Assembly (NCBI GenBank): GCA_021814805.1
Contig: JAKAHT010000007.1
Span: forward strand, 1-11,784
Direction: 5' to 3'
From: a bacterium
GTDB lineage: Bacteria; Patescibacteriota; Minisyncoccia; UBA6257; GWB1-50-10
Length of the DNA: 11,784 nt
Positions 5,538 through 11,784 of this stretch are shown piece after piece. The translations under genes were made by a program, and so were the position numbers. Under the pieces are notes generated by a model that was given only the letters and a program-made list of their open reading frames with translations, made no database searches and was not told where the DNA came from. How positions within the stretch are numbered: position 1 is the stretch's first letter; every line of letters begins with the position of its first letter.

Positions 5538-6392
5538 CTAAGCTATCTTAAATATGCGTCGGGCGTTTTTTCTTATTGAATTTGCCATCTCATCCAAAGA
5601 AACTCCTCTTATTTCGCTGAGTTTTGTCGCGACTTCCCTCACATACGAAGGCTCATTCCGCTTGCCGCGGTAAGGGAGAGGCGCAACGTAAGGAGCGTCG
5701 GTTTCCGAAAGAATCCTGTCTCCGGGCAAAAATTTTATGACTTCATCATAATTTCTTGCAAAAGTTATAACGCCGCCGAAGGTGAAACTGAAACCGAGAT
5801 CGAGGAGTTTTTTAGCCTCTTCCTTAGTGCCGGAGAAGAAATGAATAATACCGGGATTATTCGTATTTAGTATTTTATAATTAACGTCCAATATTTCTAT
5901 CAAATCACCGAAAGCGTTCCTGCAGTGAATCATAAGCGGCTTCCCGACATCGTAGGCCAGCTTCATTTGTTCTTTGAAAGCCTTGATTTGCTTTTCTTTC
6001 AAAATTTTTTCATAGCCTTCCTCAAGACGGTAATAATCCAGTCCGCACTCCCCTATGGCGACTGTCTTTGGGTCCAAAGCCAGATTGCGGTAATAATCGT
6101 AATCAAATTCTTCGGCCCGGCTCATAAAACCTTTGGCCGGCAGCCCGCCTCCTAGTTCGTCTTCATCGTGAAAGGATTTAGATGTATGGACCGGATGAAG
6201 ACCCACGGCGGCATAAACAGGGTACTCGTTAAATTCGTGCGCCACGGATACGGCCGACGAAGAAGTGTCCTTTTGCGTGCCCACGTTTACCAAACCGACG
6301 CCGGACTCCAAAGCTTTCCTTATCACTTCACGGTAGTCGTCTTTGAAAGCGGCAAAATGGGCGTGGGTATGAGCGTCAAAAAATTCAATCAT
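5538..6392 (-). CDS. tatD: TatD-family metal-dependent DNase
   Basis: The TIM-barrel amidohydrolase-superfamily protein is a putative 3'-5' DNase or RNase, as known for E. coli TatD. Counting from ATG 6392 (284 aa), the metal ligands are His8 and His10 (FDAHTH), Glu115 (GECGLDYY), His156 (IHCRNA), His184 (IIHFFSG) and Asp232 (SETDAPY). The C-terminal signature APLPYRGKRNEPSYV is typical. A longer frame from TTG 6410 exists but lies inside the predicted promoter: TATAAT at 6400-6405 leaves 7 nt before ATG 6392. I therefore prefer the ATG and a leaderless message. Length is slightly above the usual 260 aa, mainly from an insertion at about 72-100. It is divergent from the HAD-fold gene and followed by leuS 37 bp later. 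Confidence 0.95.
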   Translation of the reverse strand: MIEFFDAHTHAHFAAFKDDYREVIRKALESGVGLVNVGTQKDTSSSAVSVAHEFNEYPVYAAVGLHPVHTSKSFHDEDELGGGLPAKGFMSRAEEFDYDYYRNLALDPKTVAIGECGLDYYRLEEGYEKILKEKQIKAFKEQMKLAYDVGKPLMIHCRNAFGDLIEILDVNYKILNTNNPGIIHFFSGTKEEAKKLLDLGFSFTFGGVITFARNYDEVIKFLPGDRILSETDAPYVAPLPYRGKRNEPSYVREVATKLSEIRGVSLDEMANSIRKNARRIFKIA

Positions 6393-6395
6393 GTA

Positions 6396-6424
6396 TTGAA
6401 TTATAGACAAAATAATTTTAATAT
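6396..6424 (+). promoter_or_regulatory. promoter of the HAD-fold gene
   Basis: TTGAAT (6396-6401) and TAATAT (6419-6424) are 17 bp apart, predicting a start near 6431 and a leader of about 30 nt with a clear Shine-Dalgarno. Its -35 shares bases with the -10 of tatD on the other strand, so the two divergent promoters probably compete. Confidence 0.4.
6400..6405 (-). promoter_or_regulatory. tatD -10 element (TATAAT), leaderless spacing
   Basis: A perfect TATAAT on the minus strand is separated by 7 nt (TCAATAC) from ATG 6392. The -35 region (TTCTAT at 17 bp) is weak. It decides the tatD start, since TTG 6410 would lie upstream of the transcript. It overlaps the first bases of the divergent plus-strand promoter. 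Confidence 0.45.
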
Positions 6425-6450
6425 AGAAACCAGTTTTTTAAACAACAAAA

Positions 6451-6454
6451 AGGA
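6451..6454 (+). promoter_or_regulatory. Shine-Dalgarno site (AGGA) that sets the HAD-fold start
   Basis: AGGA within AAGGAAG lies 7 nt before ATG 6462. It fixes the start of the HAD-fold gene and shows the longer frame beginning at 6168 is not the gene. It is the clearest ribosome binding site in the window. Confidence 0.7.
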
Positions 6455-6461
6455 AGAAAAA

Positions 6462-7088
6462 ATGATCAAATTGATAGTTTCTGGTTTCGACGGAACGCTT
6501 GTTGACGCGGTACCGTTTTACCACGGCATGGTAGTCTCAATATACGAGAGATTCAACGAAAATCCTCCTTCTTTGGAAGAATTCAAGAAGAGCATTGCCG
6601 GGGACATGGACGGCATTTATCACGACAGGAAACTTATCCTTAAGGAAAAGGAAGTGAAATCTGCCATAAAATCATATCTCAAGGAACACTGGAATGAATA
6701 CAGATTGCAATCGTACGCCAGAGAATTCATTCAAATCTGCCGGGCGATACACAAACCAGTGATCGCTTTAAGCAGCAACAAAAAGGGACTGATTAAAAAA
6801 AGTGTCAAAAAATTCCAACTCAAAGGAATAATAGACGAGGTTATCTCCACCAAAGACAAGGGTAAAACCCTCAAATATTTGATGGAAGAATTCAGCGTAA
6901 AGGACGGGGAGATAATATATATCGACGATAAGTATGGATCGCTCGTATCGGCTAAAAGCGCCGGAGCTACAACCATAGGATTTTTAGGAGGTTTTCACAC
7001 CAAAAACCTTATAAATTCCGCCAAGCCTGACTACACGGTTTCTTCATTACAAGAAGCTACAAAATTAATATTGCAGCTCAGGATTTAG
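6462..7088 (+). CDS. HAD-superfamily protein lacking the catalytic nucleophile
   Basis: The 208-aa protein has the HAD-like layout with a helical cap (about 16-90). Motif I reads SGFDGTLVDA, where families with activity have DxDGT: the first Asp, which forms the phospho-aspartyl intermediate, is Gly8 (codon GGT), while the second, Asp10, is kept. Motif II is ALSSNKK (Ser104/Ser105), the Lys motif is around 131-135 (KDKGK) and the acidic motif is IDDKYG (Asp155/Asp156), followed by SAKSAGATTIGFLGG as in phosphoglycolate-phosphatase-like members. Known HAD phosphatase chemistry needs the missing Asp, so I infer loss of phosphatase activity or a binding role; metal binding could be partly retained. 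The start is ATG 6462 with a good Shine-Dalgarno. It overlaps the 3' end of metG by 11 bp, tail to tail. Confidence 0.88.
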   Translation: MIKLIVSGFDGTLVDAVPFYHGMVVSIYERFNENPPSLEEFKKSIAGDMDGIYHDRKLILKEKEVKSAIKSYLKEHWNEYRLQSYAREFIQICRAIHKPVIALSSNKKGLIKKSVKKFQLKGIIDEVISTKDKGKTLKYLMEEFSVKDGEIIYIDDKYGSLVSAKSAGATTIGFLGGFHTKNLINSAKPDYTVSSLQEATKLILQLRI

Positions 7089-8553
7089 GGAGGCGAAGGA
7101 ATAAAACTTCGCCTCTTTTGGCTTTTATGGAGTCGCCTTCCCATATTATACATTCCGTTATTTTTCGGGATGTTTCCGGCATAAAAGGATCTACGAGCGA
7201 AGCGACATTGTCCAGTATGGTCAGCAGATTGAAAACTATTTCCGATTTCTTCGACTGATCCTCAACAGCCCAAGGTTTTTCTGAATTCACTTTGGCGTCG
7301 CCGAAGCTTAAAAGTTCCCAAATGGAAGCAAGCGCTTCATGGAATTTGAACTCCTTCAAATTCTCATTCACCTTTTGGCGTATTTCGTTTATTTTTTCCT
7401 CGACATCCTTCGAAACTTCGCCTTTTTTTACGGAACCAAGGCTGTTCGCCAAAGAAAGCACGCGGGCGGAGAAATTGCCGAGTCCGTTCGCCAAATCCGA
7501 GTTGTATCTTTCTTCAAATCTTTTGAATGAAAAATCACCATCGAGATAAGCCGGTATCTCGCGGAGCAGGTAATAACGCAAGGGGTCGGTGCCGTATTTT
7601 TTAATGACTTCCAGGGGATCTATGACATTCCCTATGGTCTTGCTTATTTTTTGTCCTTCAGCTGTGACGTAGCCGTGAATAAACTCTTCGGTCGGTAAGG
7701 GCAAGCCGGCGCTTTGAAGCATCGCCGGCCAGTAGATGGCATGAAACCGGCTGATACCTTTGCCTATAACATGGAGCCTGACGTCGCTTTGGAGCCAGTA
7801 TTTTTTATAAAGATCGCTTTTCTCGTCAGGATAACCGAGGGCGGTTATGTAATTAGAAAGGGCGTCGTACCAAACATAGATAGTCTGTTTCTCGTCGCCC
7901 GGCACCGGCACTCCCCAACCATGGGATCTTTCGACCGGACGGGAAACGGAAAAATCTTGAAGCCCTTTGTCTATCACGGACAGAACTTCGTTCTTTCTTA
8001 TTTCAGGGACTATTTTCAACTTGCCACTAGAAATCAAATCTCTGAGCCAGCTCTGATATTTGGAAAGTCGGAAGAAATAATTTTCTTCCTCGACGGTTTC
8101 CAGCGGTTTTCCGGGATGTTCGAAACATTCACCTTTTTCATTCAAGTCTCCCGGTTCATAAAACTGCTCACAGCCGACACAATAAAGACCCCGGTAAGTT
8201 TTTTTGTACAGGTCATCTTTGTCGGTCGAGAGCCACAGAGCCTGGGCGCCTTTTTTATGCCTTTCTTCGGTGGTTTTTATGAATTGATTGTTTGAAATAT
8301 TGAGAGCTTTCAAAACTTGTTCAAAAGCCGAAGAATTCTTATCGACGAATTCTTGGACTCCTATGCCGGCCTTTTCGGCCGCTTGAAAATTCTTTATAGC
8401 GTTTTCATCGGTGCCGGAAAGGAAATAAACATCTTTTTTGAGAGCTTTTTCGTGACGAGCGATAACATCAGCTTCGACAAACTCAAGCGAGTGTCCGACA
8501 TGGGGACTTGCGTTTACGTAAGGTATCGCAGTTGTTATATAAAATTTTTCCAT
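7078..8553 (-). CDS. metG: methionyl-tRNA synthetase
   Basis: This 491-aa class Ia enzyme charges tRNA-Met and so supports both initiation and elongation. The HIGH motif is HVGH (18-21, in PYVNASPHVGHSLEF), the KMSKS equivalent is KISKT (302-306, then IGNV), and WYDALSNY marks the methionine pocket. A zinc knuckle is formed by Cys125, Cys128, Cys143 and His146. The usual GTDEHG segment reads GTDENA (48-52), a variant of one bacterial MetRS group. The helical anticodon domain (about 345-470) is present; the extra C-terminal EMAP-like tRNA-binding domain is absent. Its ATG overlaps the stop of the permease gene by one base (TAATG), with GGAAG 7 nt upstream inside that gene, so it is translationally coupled. 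Confidence 0.98.
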   Translation of the reverse strand: MEKFYITTAIPYVNASPHVGHSLEFVEADVIARHEKALKKDVYFLSGTDENAIKNFQAAEKAGIGVQEFVDKNSSAFEQVLKALNISNNQFIKTTEERHKKGAQALWLSTDKDDLYKKTYRGLYCVGCEQFYEPGDLNEKGECFEHPGKPLETVEEENYFFRLSKYQSWLRDLISSGKLKIVPEIRKNEVLSVIDKGLQDFSVSRPVERSHGWGVPVPGDEKQTIYVWYDALSNYITALGYPDEKSDLYKKYWLQSDVRLHVIGKGISRFHAIYWPAMLQSAGLPLPTEEFIHGYVTAEGQKISKTIGNVIDPLEVIKKYGTDPLRYYLLREIPAYLDGDFSFKRFEERYNSDLANGLGNFSARVLSLANSLGSVKKGEVSKDVEEKINEIRQKVNENLKEFKFHEALASIWELLSFGDAKVNSEKPWAVEDQSKKSEIVFNLLTILDNVASLVDPFMPETSRKITECIIWEGDSIKAKRGEVLFLRLPKS

Positions 8554-9584
8554 TATTCAACTTCCAATTTTAATTTTTTTGATTTTCTTTCAGCTAAATA
8601 ATCGAATATCTCCTGAGCTAAAACGGCTATGGGCACGGAAAGTATTATACCGGTTATTCCGGCTATTTCGCCACCGGCTATCACAGAAACCAAAACTATA
8701 ACCGGATGAACCCTCATGCTCTTCCCCACTAAAAGAGGTACCAAAACATGATTTTCCAATTGCTGGACCAATATGAAGAATATTACGGCATAGATCGCGA
8801 GACTCACCGAATCGGAGGCGGCGATAACGAAAGCCAGCGTTCCTGTTATTATCGGACCTATGACGGGGACTATTTCCAGTATTCCCGCCAAAATACCCAA
8901 AACCACCGGGTATCTCACGCCTATAAGGAACATCCCCACGAAAACAGCCAGGCCGACGAACAAACTCAAAGCAAGCTGAGTGGCGAACCACCTCCTCATT
9001 TTGATTTCAAAATTTTTGAAGACGGTCATAACCGAAGCTTCATATGTATCCGGCAATATGACCCGGAGCATTCTCTCAGCGCCGTGTTTCTCCACCGAAA
9101 GATAAAGAGTGACTATGAGAGCCGAAAAAACCAGAACTATATCCTTAATGATCGACCAGAAGGTCGAAGTCACGGAGAAATTCATCGAGGAAAGAAAACT
9201 AGAAATTTTATCGATGCCCGACTGGCTTCCCTGAAGCGACGAGGGAAGTATATTAACGCCCGGCAAAGAAGGTATTATTTGATTCAGTCTGTAGACAAAA
9301 CCTCCGAATTCGCTCATCAATACCGGCAAAATGAAATACAAAACCGACCCCAGAAACATTACGAGCACTATGAAAACTGTGACTATGGCAAGTACCCGGC
9401 CGAATTTAAACTTCTCGCTCAAAAACCCAACCAACGGTTCTATGCCTAAAGACAAAACTACGCCGACAAGAAGGACGGCAAAGGCTTCCCGGCCGAAATA
9501 CAAGAGAAGGGCGAAACCTATAAATATGAATATGCGCCAGAGAGCCGTCCAGCTTATTTCTACCTTTTGAGTGGATGAACTCAC
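8553..9584 (-). CDS. AI-2E family transporter / PerM-like permease
   Basis: The 343-aa polytopic membrane protein matches the AI-2E transporter (UPF0118, PerM) pattern: two hydrophobic helices near the N terminus (about 13-50), a third at 62-90, an external loop (90-140) rich in Ser and Gly, and a helix cluster at about 150-325 with EIVPVIGPIITG and LVGKSMRVHPVIVL, typical family signatures. The tail is basic (LAERKSKKLKLEVE) and probably cytoplasmic. Characterised relatives export AI-2 or act as Na+/H+ antiporters, so the substrate cannot be named from sequence. The start is GTG 9584, overlapping the M16 peptidase stop by 4 nt (GTGA); no other start codon lies near. Confidence 0.9.
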   Translation of the reverse strand: MSSSTQKVEISWTALWRIFIFIGFALLLYFGREAFAVLLVGVVLSLGIEPLVGFLSEKFKFGRVLAIVTVFIVLVMFLGSVLYFILPVLMSEFGGFVYRLNQIIPSLPGVNILPSSLQGSQSGIDKISSFLSSMNFSVTSTFWSIIKDIVLVFSALIVTLYLSVEKHGAERMLRVILPDTYEASVMTVFKNFEIKMRRWFATQLALSLFVGLAVFVGMFLIGVRYPVVLGILAGILEIVPVIGPIITGTLAFVIAASDSVSLAIYAVIFFILVQQLENHVLVPLLVGKSMRVHPVIVLVSVIAGGEIAGITGIILSVPIAVLAQEIFDYLAERKSKKLKLEVE

Positions 9585-10849
9585 ACCCTTAATATATCAA
9601 GAAAGCTTCTTTTCTTAAAGGGTCCGATGACGGCCAAATTGAGCCGGTTGTTCTTTATAATCTGCCTCGCAACGGCCATAACGTCTTCCGAAGTCACCTT
9701 GCTTATCCTCTTAGCCAACTCTTCCGGAGTCGATAGCTTGAGCCCCATTATCTCCTGGCCGGCATAAAAAGAGCCTATCTCATCAGATCCTTCCAGAGAC
9801 ATGAAGAGATTTCCCAAAAGATGTTCCTTGGCTTTCTTAAGATCGGAAGCGGACACTTTTTCGGTTTTCAGTCTTTCAAATTCTTTCAAGACGGATTTGA
9901 TCACTAAATCTATTTTTTCATGCTCGACACCGGCCGACATTTCAAATAAACCATGATCTTGATACAAATCGACGTCGGTCCTCACATAATAAGCCGCTCC
10001 CAGCTCATCTCTTACTTTTTGAAAAAGTCTTGAACTCATTCCGCCGCCCAAAACCTCGGAGGCCACCTCAAGAGCGAATTTTCTTTCATCGTGAATATCG
10101 AACGCCCTAAAACCCATAACGACATGGGATTGATCGACGTCCTTGAAAGCCACGAGCTCTCTCGGTTTGCTTTGAGATTCTTTGGTCTTGGGCCTGGAAC
10201 CTTTTTTGCCGGGCGGAAGTTCTTTAAAATATTTTTCTACCTTTTTGGCGGTTTCTCTCGAGATGCGCCCCCCGGATAAGGTAACAACCGTCGATTGAGG
10301 AACATAATGTTTATTTCTGTAATCGATAAAATCCTGACGCGTGAGTTTTTTTATTATTTCTTTTCTGCCTCCTATATCCCAGCCAGCCGGCTGATCTCCG
10401 TAGACTACACTCATGAAAAGTTCGGCTACGCGCCTCATCGGGGTGTCTTCATACATATTGAGCTCTTGTATTATGACACCGCGCTCTTTTTCTATTTCGT
10501 TATTATCAAAAGTCGGATCGAGATACATGTCGGCCACCACGTCGAGTATTTCATCGGCATTTTGTGATTTAGACTTGGCATAATAACTCGTCGACTCTTG
10601 AGAAGTGAAAGCGTTGTACTGCGCTCCCAACCCGTCGAGCTCGGATGTGATATCTATGGCTCTCGGCCGACGATGGGTCCCCTTGAAACACATATGTTCC
10701 AGGAAATGGGATAAACCGTTTATGTCTTTGGTCTCATATTCCGATCCGGCTTCGACCGAAACCATAACCGTGGTGGTTAAACTTTGAGTTTCCGGCACCA
10801 GAATGACGCGAAGTCCGTTAGCGAACTTTAATCTTATTGGTTTTTGCAT
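9581..10849 (-). CDS. M16 family zinc metallopeptidase (processing-peptidase-like)
   Basis: The 422-aa protein has the inverted zinc motif HxxEH: His48, Glu51 and His52 in SHFLEHMCFKG. The third zinc ligand, Glu129 in VIIQELNMYED, lies 76 residues later, exactly the HxxEHx76E spacing of M16 enzymes. The C-terminal half (about 215-400) is the related inactive repeat, with GGGMSSRLFQKVRDELGAAYYV providing the usual Arg and Tyr of the substrate clamp. Length fits the 400-450 aa M16B class (mitochondrial-processing-peptidase beta type). There is no signal peptide, so it may act in the cytoplasm or be exported by another route. The start ATG 10849 is 8 nt after the glyS stop; an extended -10 exactly 7 nt before it could give a separate leaderless message. 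Confidence 0.96.
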   Translation of the reverse strand: MQKPIRLKFANGLRVILVPETQSLTTTVMVSVEAGSEYETKDINGLSHFLEHMCFKGTHRRPRAIDITSELDGLGAQYNAFTSQESTSYYAKSKSQNADEILDVVADMYLDPTFDNNEIEKERGVIIQELNMYEDTPMRRVAELFMSVVYGDQPAGWDIGGRKEIIKKLTRQDFIDYRNKHYVPQSTVVTLSGGRISRETAKKVEKYFKELPPGKKGSRPKTKESQSKPRELVAFKDVDQSHVVMGFRAFDIHDERKFALEVASEVLGGGMSSRLFQKVRDELGAAYYVRTDVDLYQDHGLFEMSAGVEHEKIDLVIKSVLKEFERLKTEKVSASDLKKAKEHLLGNLFMSLEGSDEIGSFYAGQEIMGLKLSTPEELAKRISKVTSEDVMAVARQIIKNNRLNLAVIGPFKKRSFLDILRV

Positions 10850-10856
10850 AGTGATT

Positions 10857-10865
10857 ATTATAACA
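10857..10865 (-). promoter_or_regulatory. M16 peptidase promoter, extended -10 (TGTTATAAT)
   Basis: On the minus strand TGTTATAAT fits the extended -10 pattern TGnTATAAT, which works with a poor -35. The hexamer (10862-10857) is 7 nt from ATG 10849. It overlaps the last codon and stop of glyS, so it would be an internal promoter of the glyS-M16-permease-metG run. Confidence 0.5.
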
Positions 10866-11784
10866 ATTTGCGCCCTATATAACTCTTCAAATCTTCTATT
10901 TTTACTCTTTCTTGTTTCATGGTGTCTCTGTCGCGCACCGTGACGTCTCCCTGGTCCAAACTCTCAAAATCGACAGTCAGGCAGTAAGGGGTCCCGGCTT
11001 CGTCTTGGGCTCGATACCTCTTACCGATATTTCCCCTGTCGTCCCAAGCAATCATAAAATCCTTCTTCAAGCTGTCATAAATCTTTTTGGCGAGCTCGAT
11101 AAGTTGCGGCTTATTGGCTAAAAGAGGAAATACGGCCGCTTTGTAAGGAGCGAGCTTTGGATGCAGACGGAGCACTATCCTCTCTTCGCCGAGAGGAGTC
11201 TTTTCCTCCTCGTAGGCACTCATAAGGAAGAATAGGGTTGCCCGATCCACTCCGCCGGAGGTTTCTATTATGTAAGGTAAATACTTTTCCTTGGTCTCTT
11301 CATCAAAATAAGACATGTCCTCCTTGGAATATTCGCCATGTCTTCTTACATCCCAATCCCCGCGGTGGTGTATGCCCTCCATTTCTTTCCAGTCTCCTTC
11401 GGCTTGATACTCAATATCGAAAGCCGCCTTGGCATAATGAGCCAGCTCGTCTTTGGCGTGCTCCTTGAAACGCAAATTTTCTTTTTTCATTCCCAAAGAA
11501 AGGTACCAATTGATTCTTTCGTTTTTCCAATACTCAAACCACTTCATCGATTCCTCCATTTCCGGCTTGACGTAAAACTGGAGTTCCATTTGTTCGAATT
11601 CCCTGGAACGAAAAGTGAAGCCGCCGGGCGTGATTTCGTTCCGGAATGCCTTGCCGATTTGAGCCACACCAAAGGGTATCTTCACACGCGTGGAACTTAG
11701 TATATTTTTGAAGTTCACGTGGACACCCTGGGTTATTTCACCACGGAGATATGTTTTTTGTTTCTCGCCCTCGATGACTCCGAG
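10858..11784 (-). CDS. glyS: glycyl-tRNA synthetase, C-terminal part (partial)
   Basis: The frame runs off the right edge, so the N terminus is missing; 308 codons before the stop are visible. It is the single-chain alpha2 GlyRS (class II), which charges tRNA-Gly, not the alpha-beta type. Visible parts are the segment LRGEITQGVHVNFKN (the LRPETAQ region), motif 2 (FRNEITPGGFTFRSREFEQME), motif 3 (ETSGGVDRATLFFL) and the anticodon-binding domain (LHPKLAPYKAAVFPL to DRDTMKQERVKIEDL). The internal GTG at 11718 is not the start, because conserved sequence continues upstream. The usually invariant RPETAQ reads RGEITQ. It heads the visible part of the minus-strand run, 8 nt before the M16 gene. Confidence 0.97.
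   Translation of the reverse strand, partial: LGVIEGEKQKTYLRGEITQGVHVNFKNILSSTRVKIPFGVAQIGKAFRNEITPGGFTFRSREFEQMELQFYVKPEMEESMKWFEYWKNERINWYLSLGMKKENLRFKEHAKDELAHYAKAAFDIEYQAEGDWKEMEGIHHRGDWDVRRHGEYSKEDMSYFDEETKEKYLPYIIETSGGVDRATLFFLMSAYEEEKTPLGEERIVLRLHPKLAPYKAAVFPLLANKPQLIELAKKIYDSLKKDFMIAWDDRGNIGKRYRAQDEAGTPYCLTVDFESLDQGDVTVRDRDTMKQERVKIEDLKSYIGRKLL

Noticed and set aside
6168..6461. A long plus-strand N-terminal extension of the HAD-fold frame beginning at 6168
   Set aside because: It lies antisense to the conserved N terminus of tatD, has no HAD-like sequence, and a clear Shine-Dalgarno and promoter support the start at 6462.
7714..8295. A 193-codon plus-strand frame opposite metG
   Set aside because: It is antisense to well-conserved synthetase motifs and has no supporting signals of its own.
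8748..9449. A 233-codon plus-strand frame opposite the permease gene
   Set aside because: The composition (many Tyr, His, Arg, Asn, Gln) is typical of the complement of a membrane-protein gene. There is no promoter, no ribosome binding site and no recognisable motif.
11716..11718. GTG as the start of the glycyl-tRNA synthetase
   Set aside because: The reading frame and conserved sequence (YLRGEITQGVHV) continue upstream to the window edge, so the gene is truncated by the window, not started here.
1..11784. CRISPR array, insertion sequence, integrase, toxin-antitoxin or restriction genes
   Set aside because: I looked for direct repeats, terminal inverted repeats and the usual motifs and saw none; the tRNA cluster has no attachment-site duplication that I can see.

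Overview
The window most likely comes from a member of the Candidate Phyla Radiation (Patescibacteria, Parcubacteria-like). This is an inference from style: very tight gene packing, short proteins, no CCA encoded on any tRNA, weak or absent Shine-Dalgarno sequences, a secreted lamin-tail-like protein and a MetRS with the GTDENA variant. TGA is used as a normal stop (leuS, metG, M16 peptidase gene), which argues against the UGA=Gly lineages (Gracilibacteria, Absconditabacteria).

Layout. Positions 4-485 (minus): a 108-codon gene of unknown function runs almost directly into tRNA-Val(GAC) and tRNA-Ala(GGC). Positions 500-1075 (plus): a recognisable promoter, tRNA-Arg(CCT), tRNA-Ser(CGA), a candidate 34-aa single-pass membrane peptide, an AT-rich stretch with one perfect DnaA box, a candidate 21-aa lysine-rich peptide and a strong intrinsic terminator. 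Positions 1121-2164 (plus): an HtrA-like serine protease without a visible membrane anchor. It converges on a minus-strand pair, leuS followed one base later by an anchored, six-cysteine lamin-tail-like protein (5500-2176). Upstream on the minus strand is tatD (6392-5538). It is divergent from a small HAD-fold gene (6462-7088) whose catalytic nucleophile position is glycine. The HAD gene overlaps tail to tail with metG. The right end (11784-7078, minus) is one tight run: glyS (5' end beyond the window), an M16 zinc peptidase, an AI-2E-type permease (4-nt GTGA overlap) and metG (TAATG overlap).

Together the genes are mostly translation housekeeping (three aminoacyl-tRNA synthetases and four tRNAs) interleaved with protein quality control and envelope functions (HtrA, M16 peptidase, permease, anchored LTD-like protein). 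No mobile element, CRISPR array, restriction system or obvious defence cassette is visible.

The most interesting points are three minus-strand genes (leuS, tatD, M16) with a -10-like hexamer exactly 7 nt before ATG, suggesting leaderless mRNAs; the HAD protein lacking its nucleophile; and the small-gene region at 711-1075, where a DnaA box sits upstream of a basic, possibly nucleic-acid-binding microprotein. Everything is read by eye; no database search was run.
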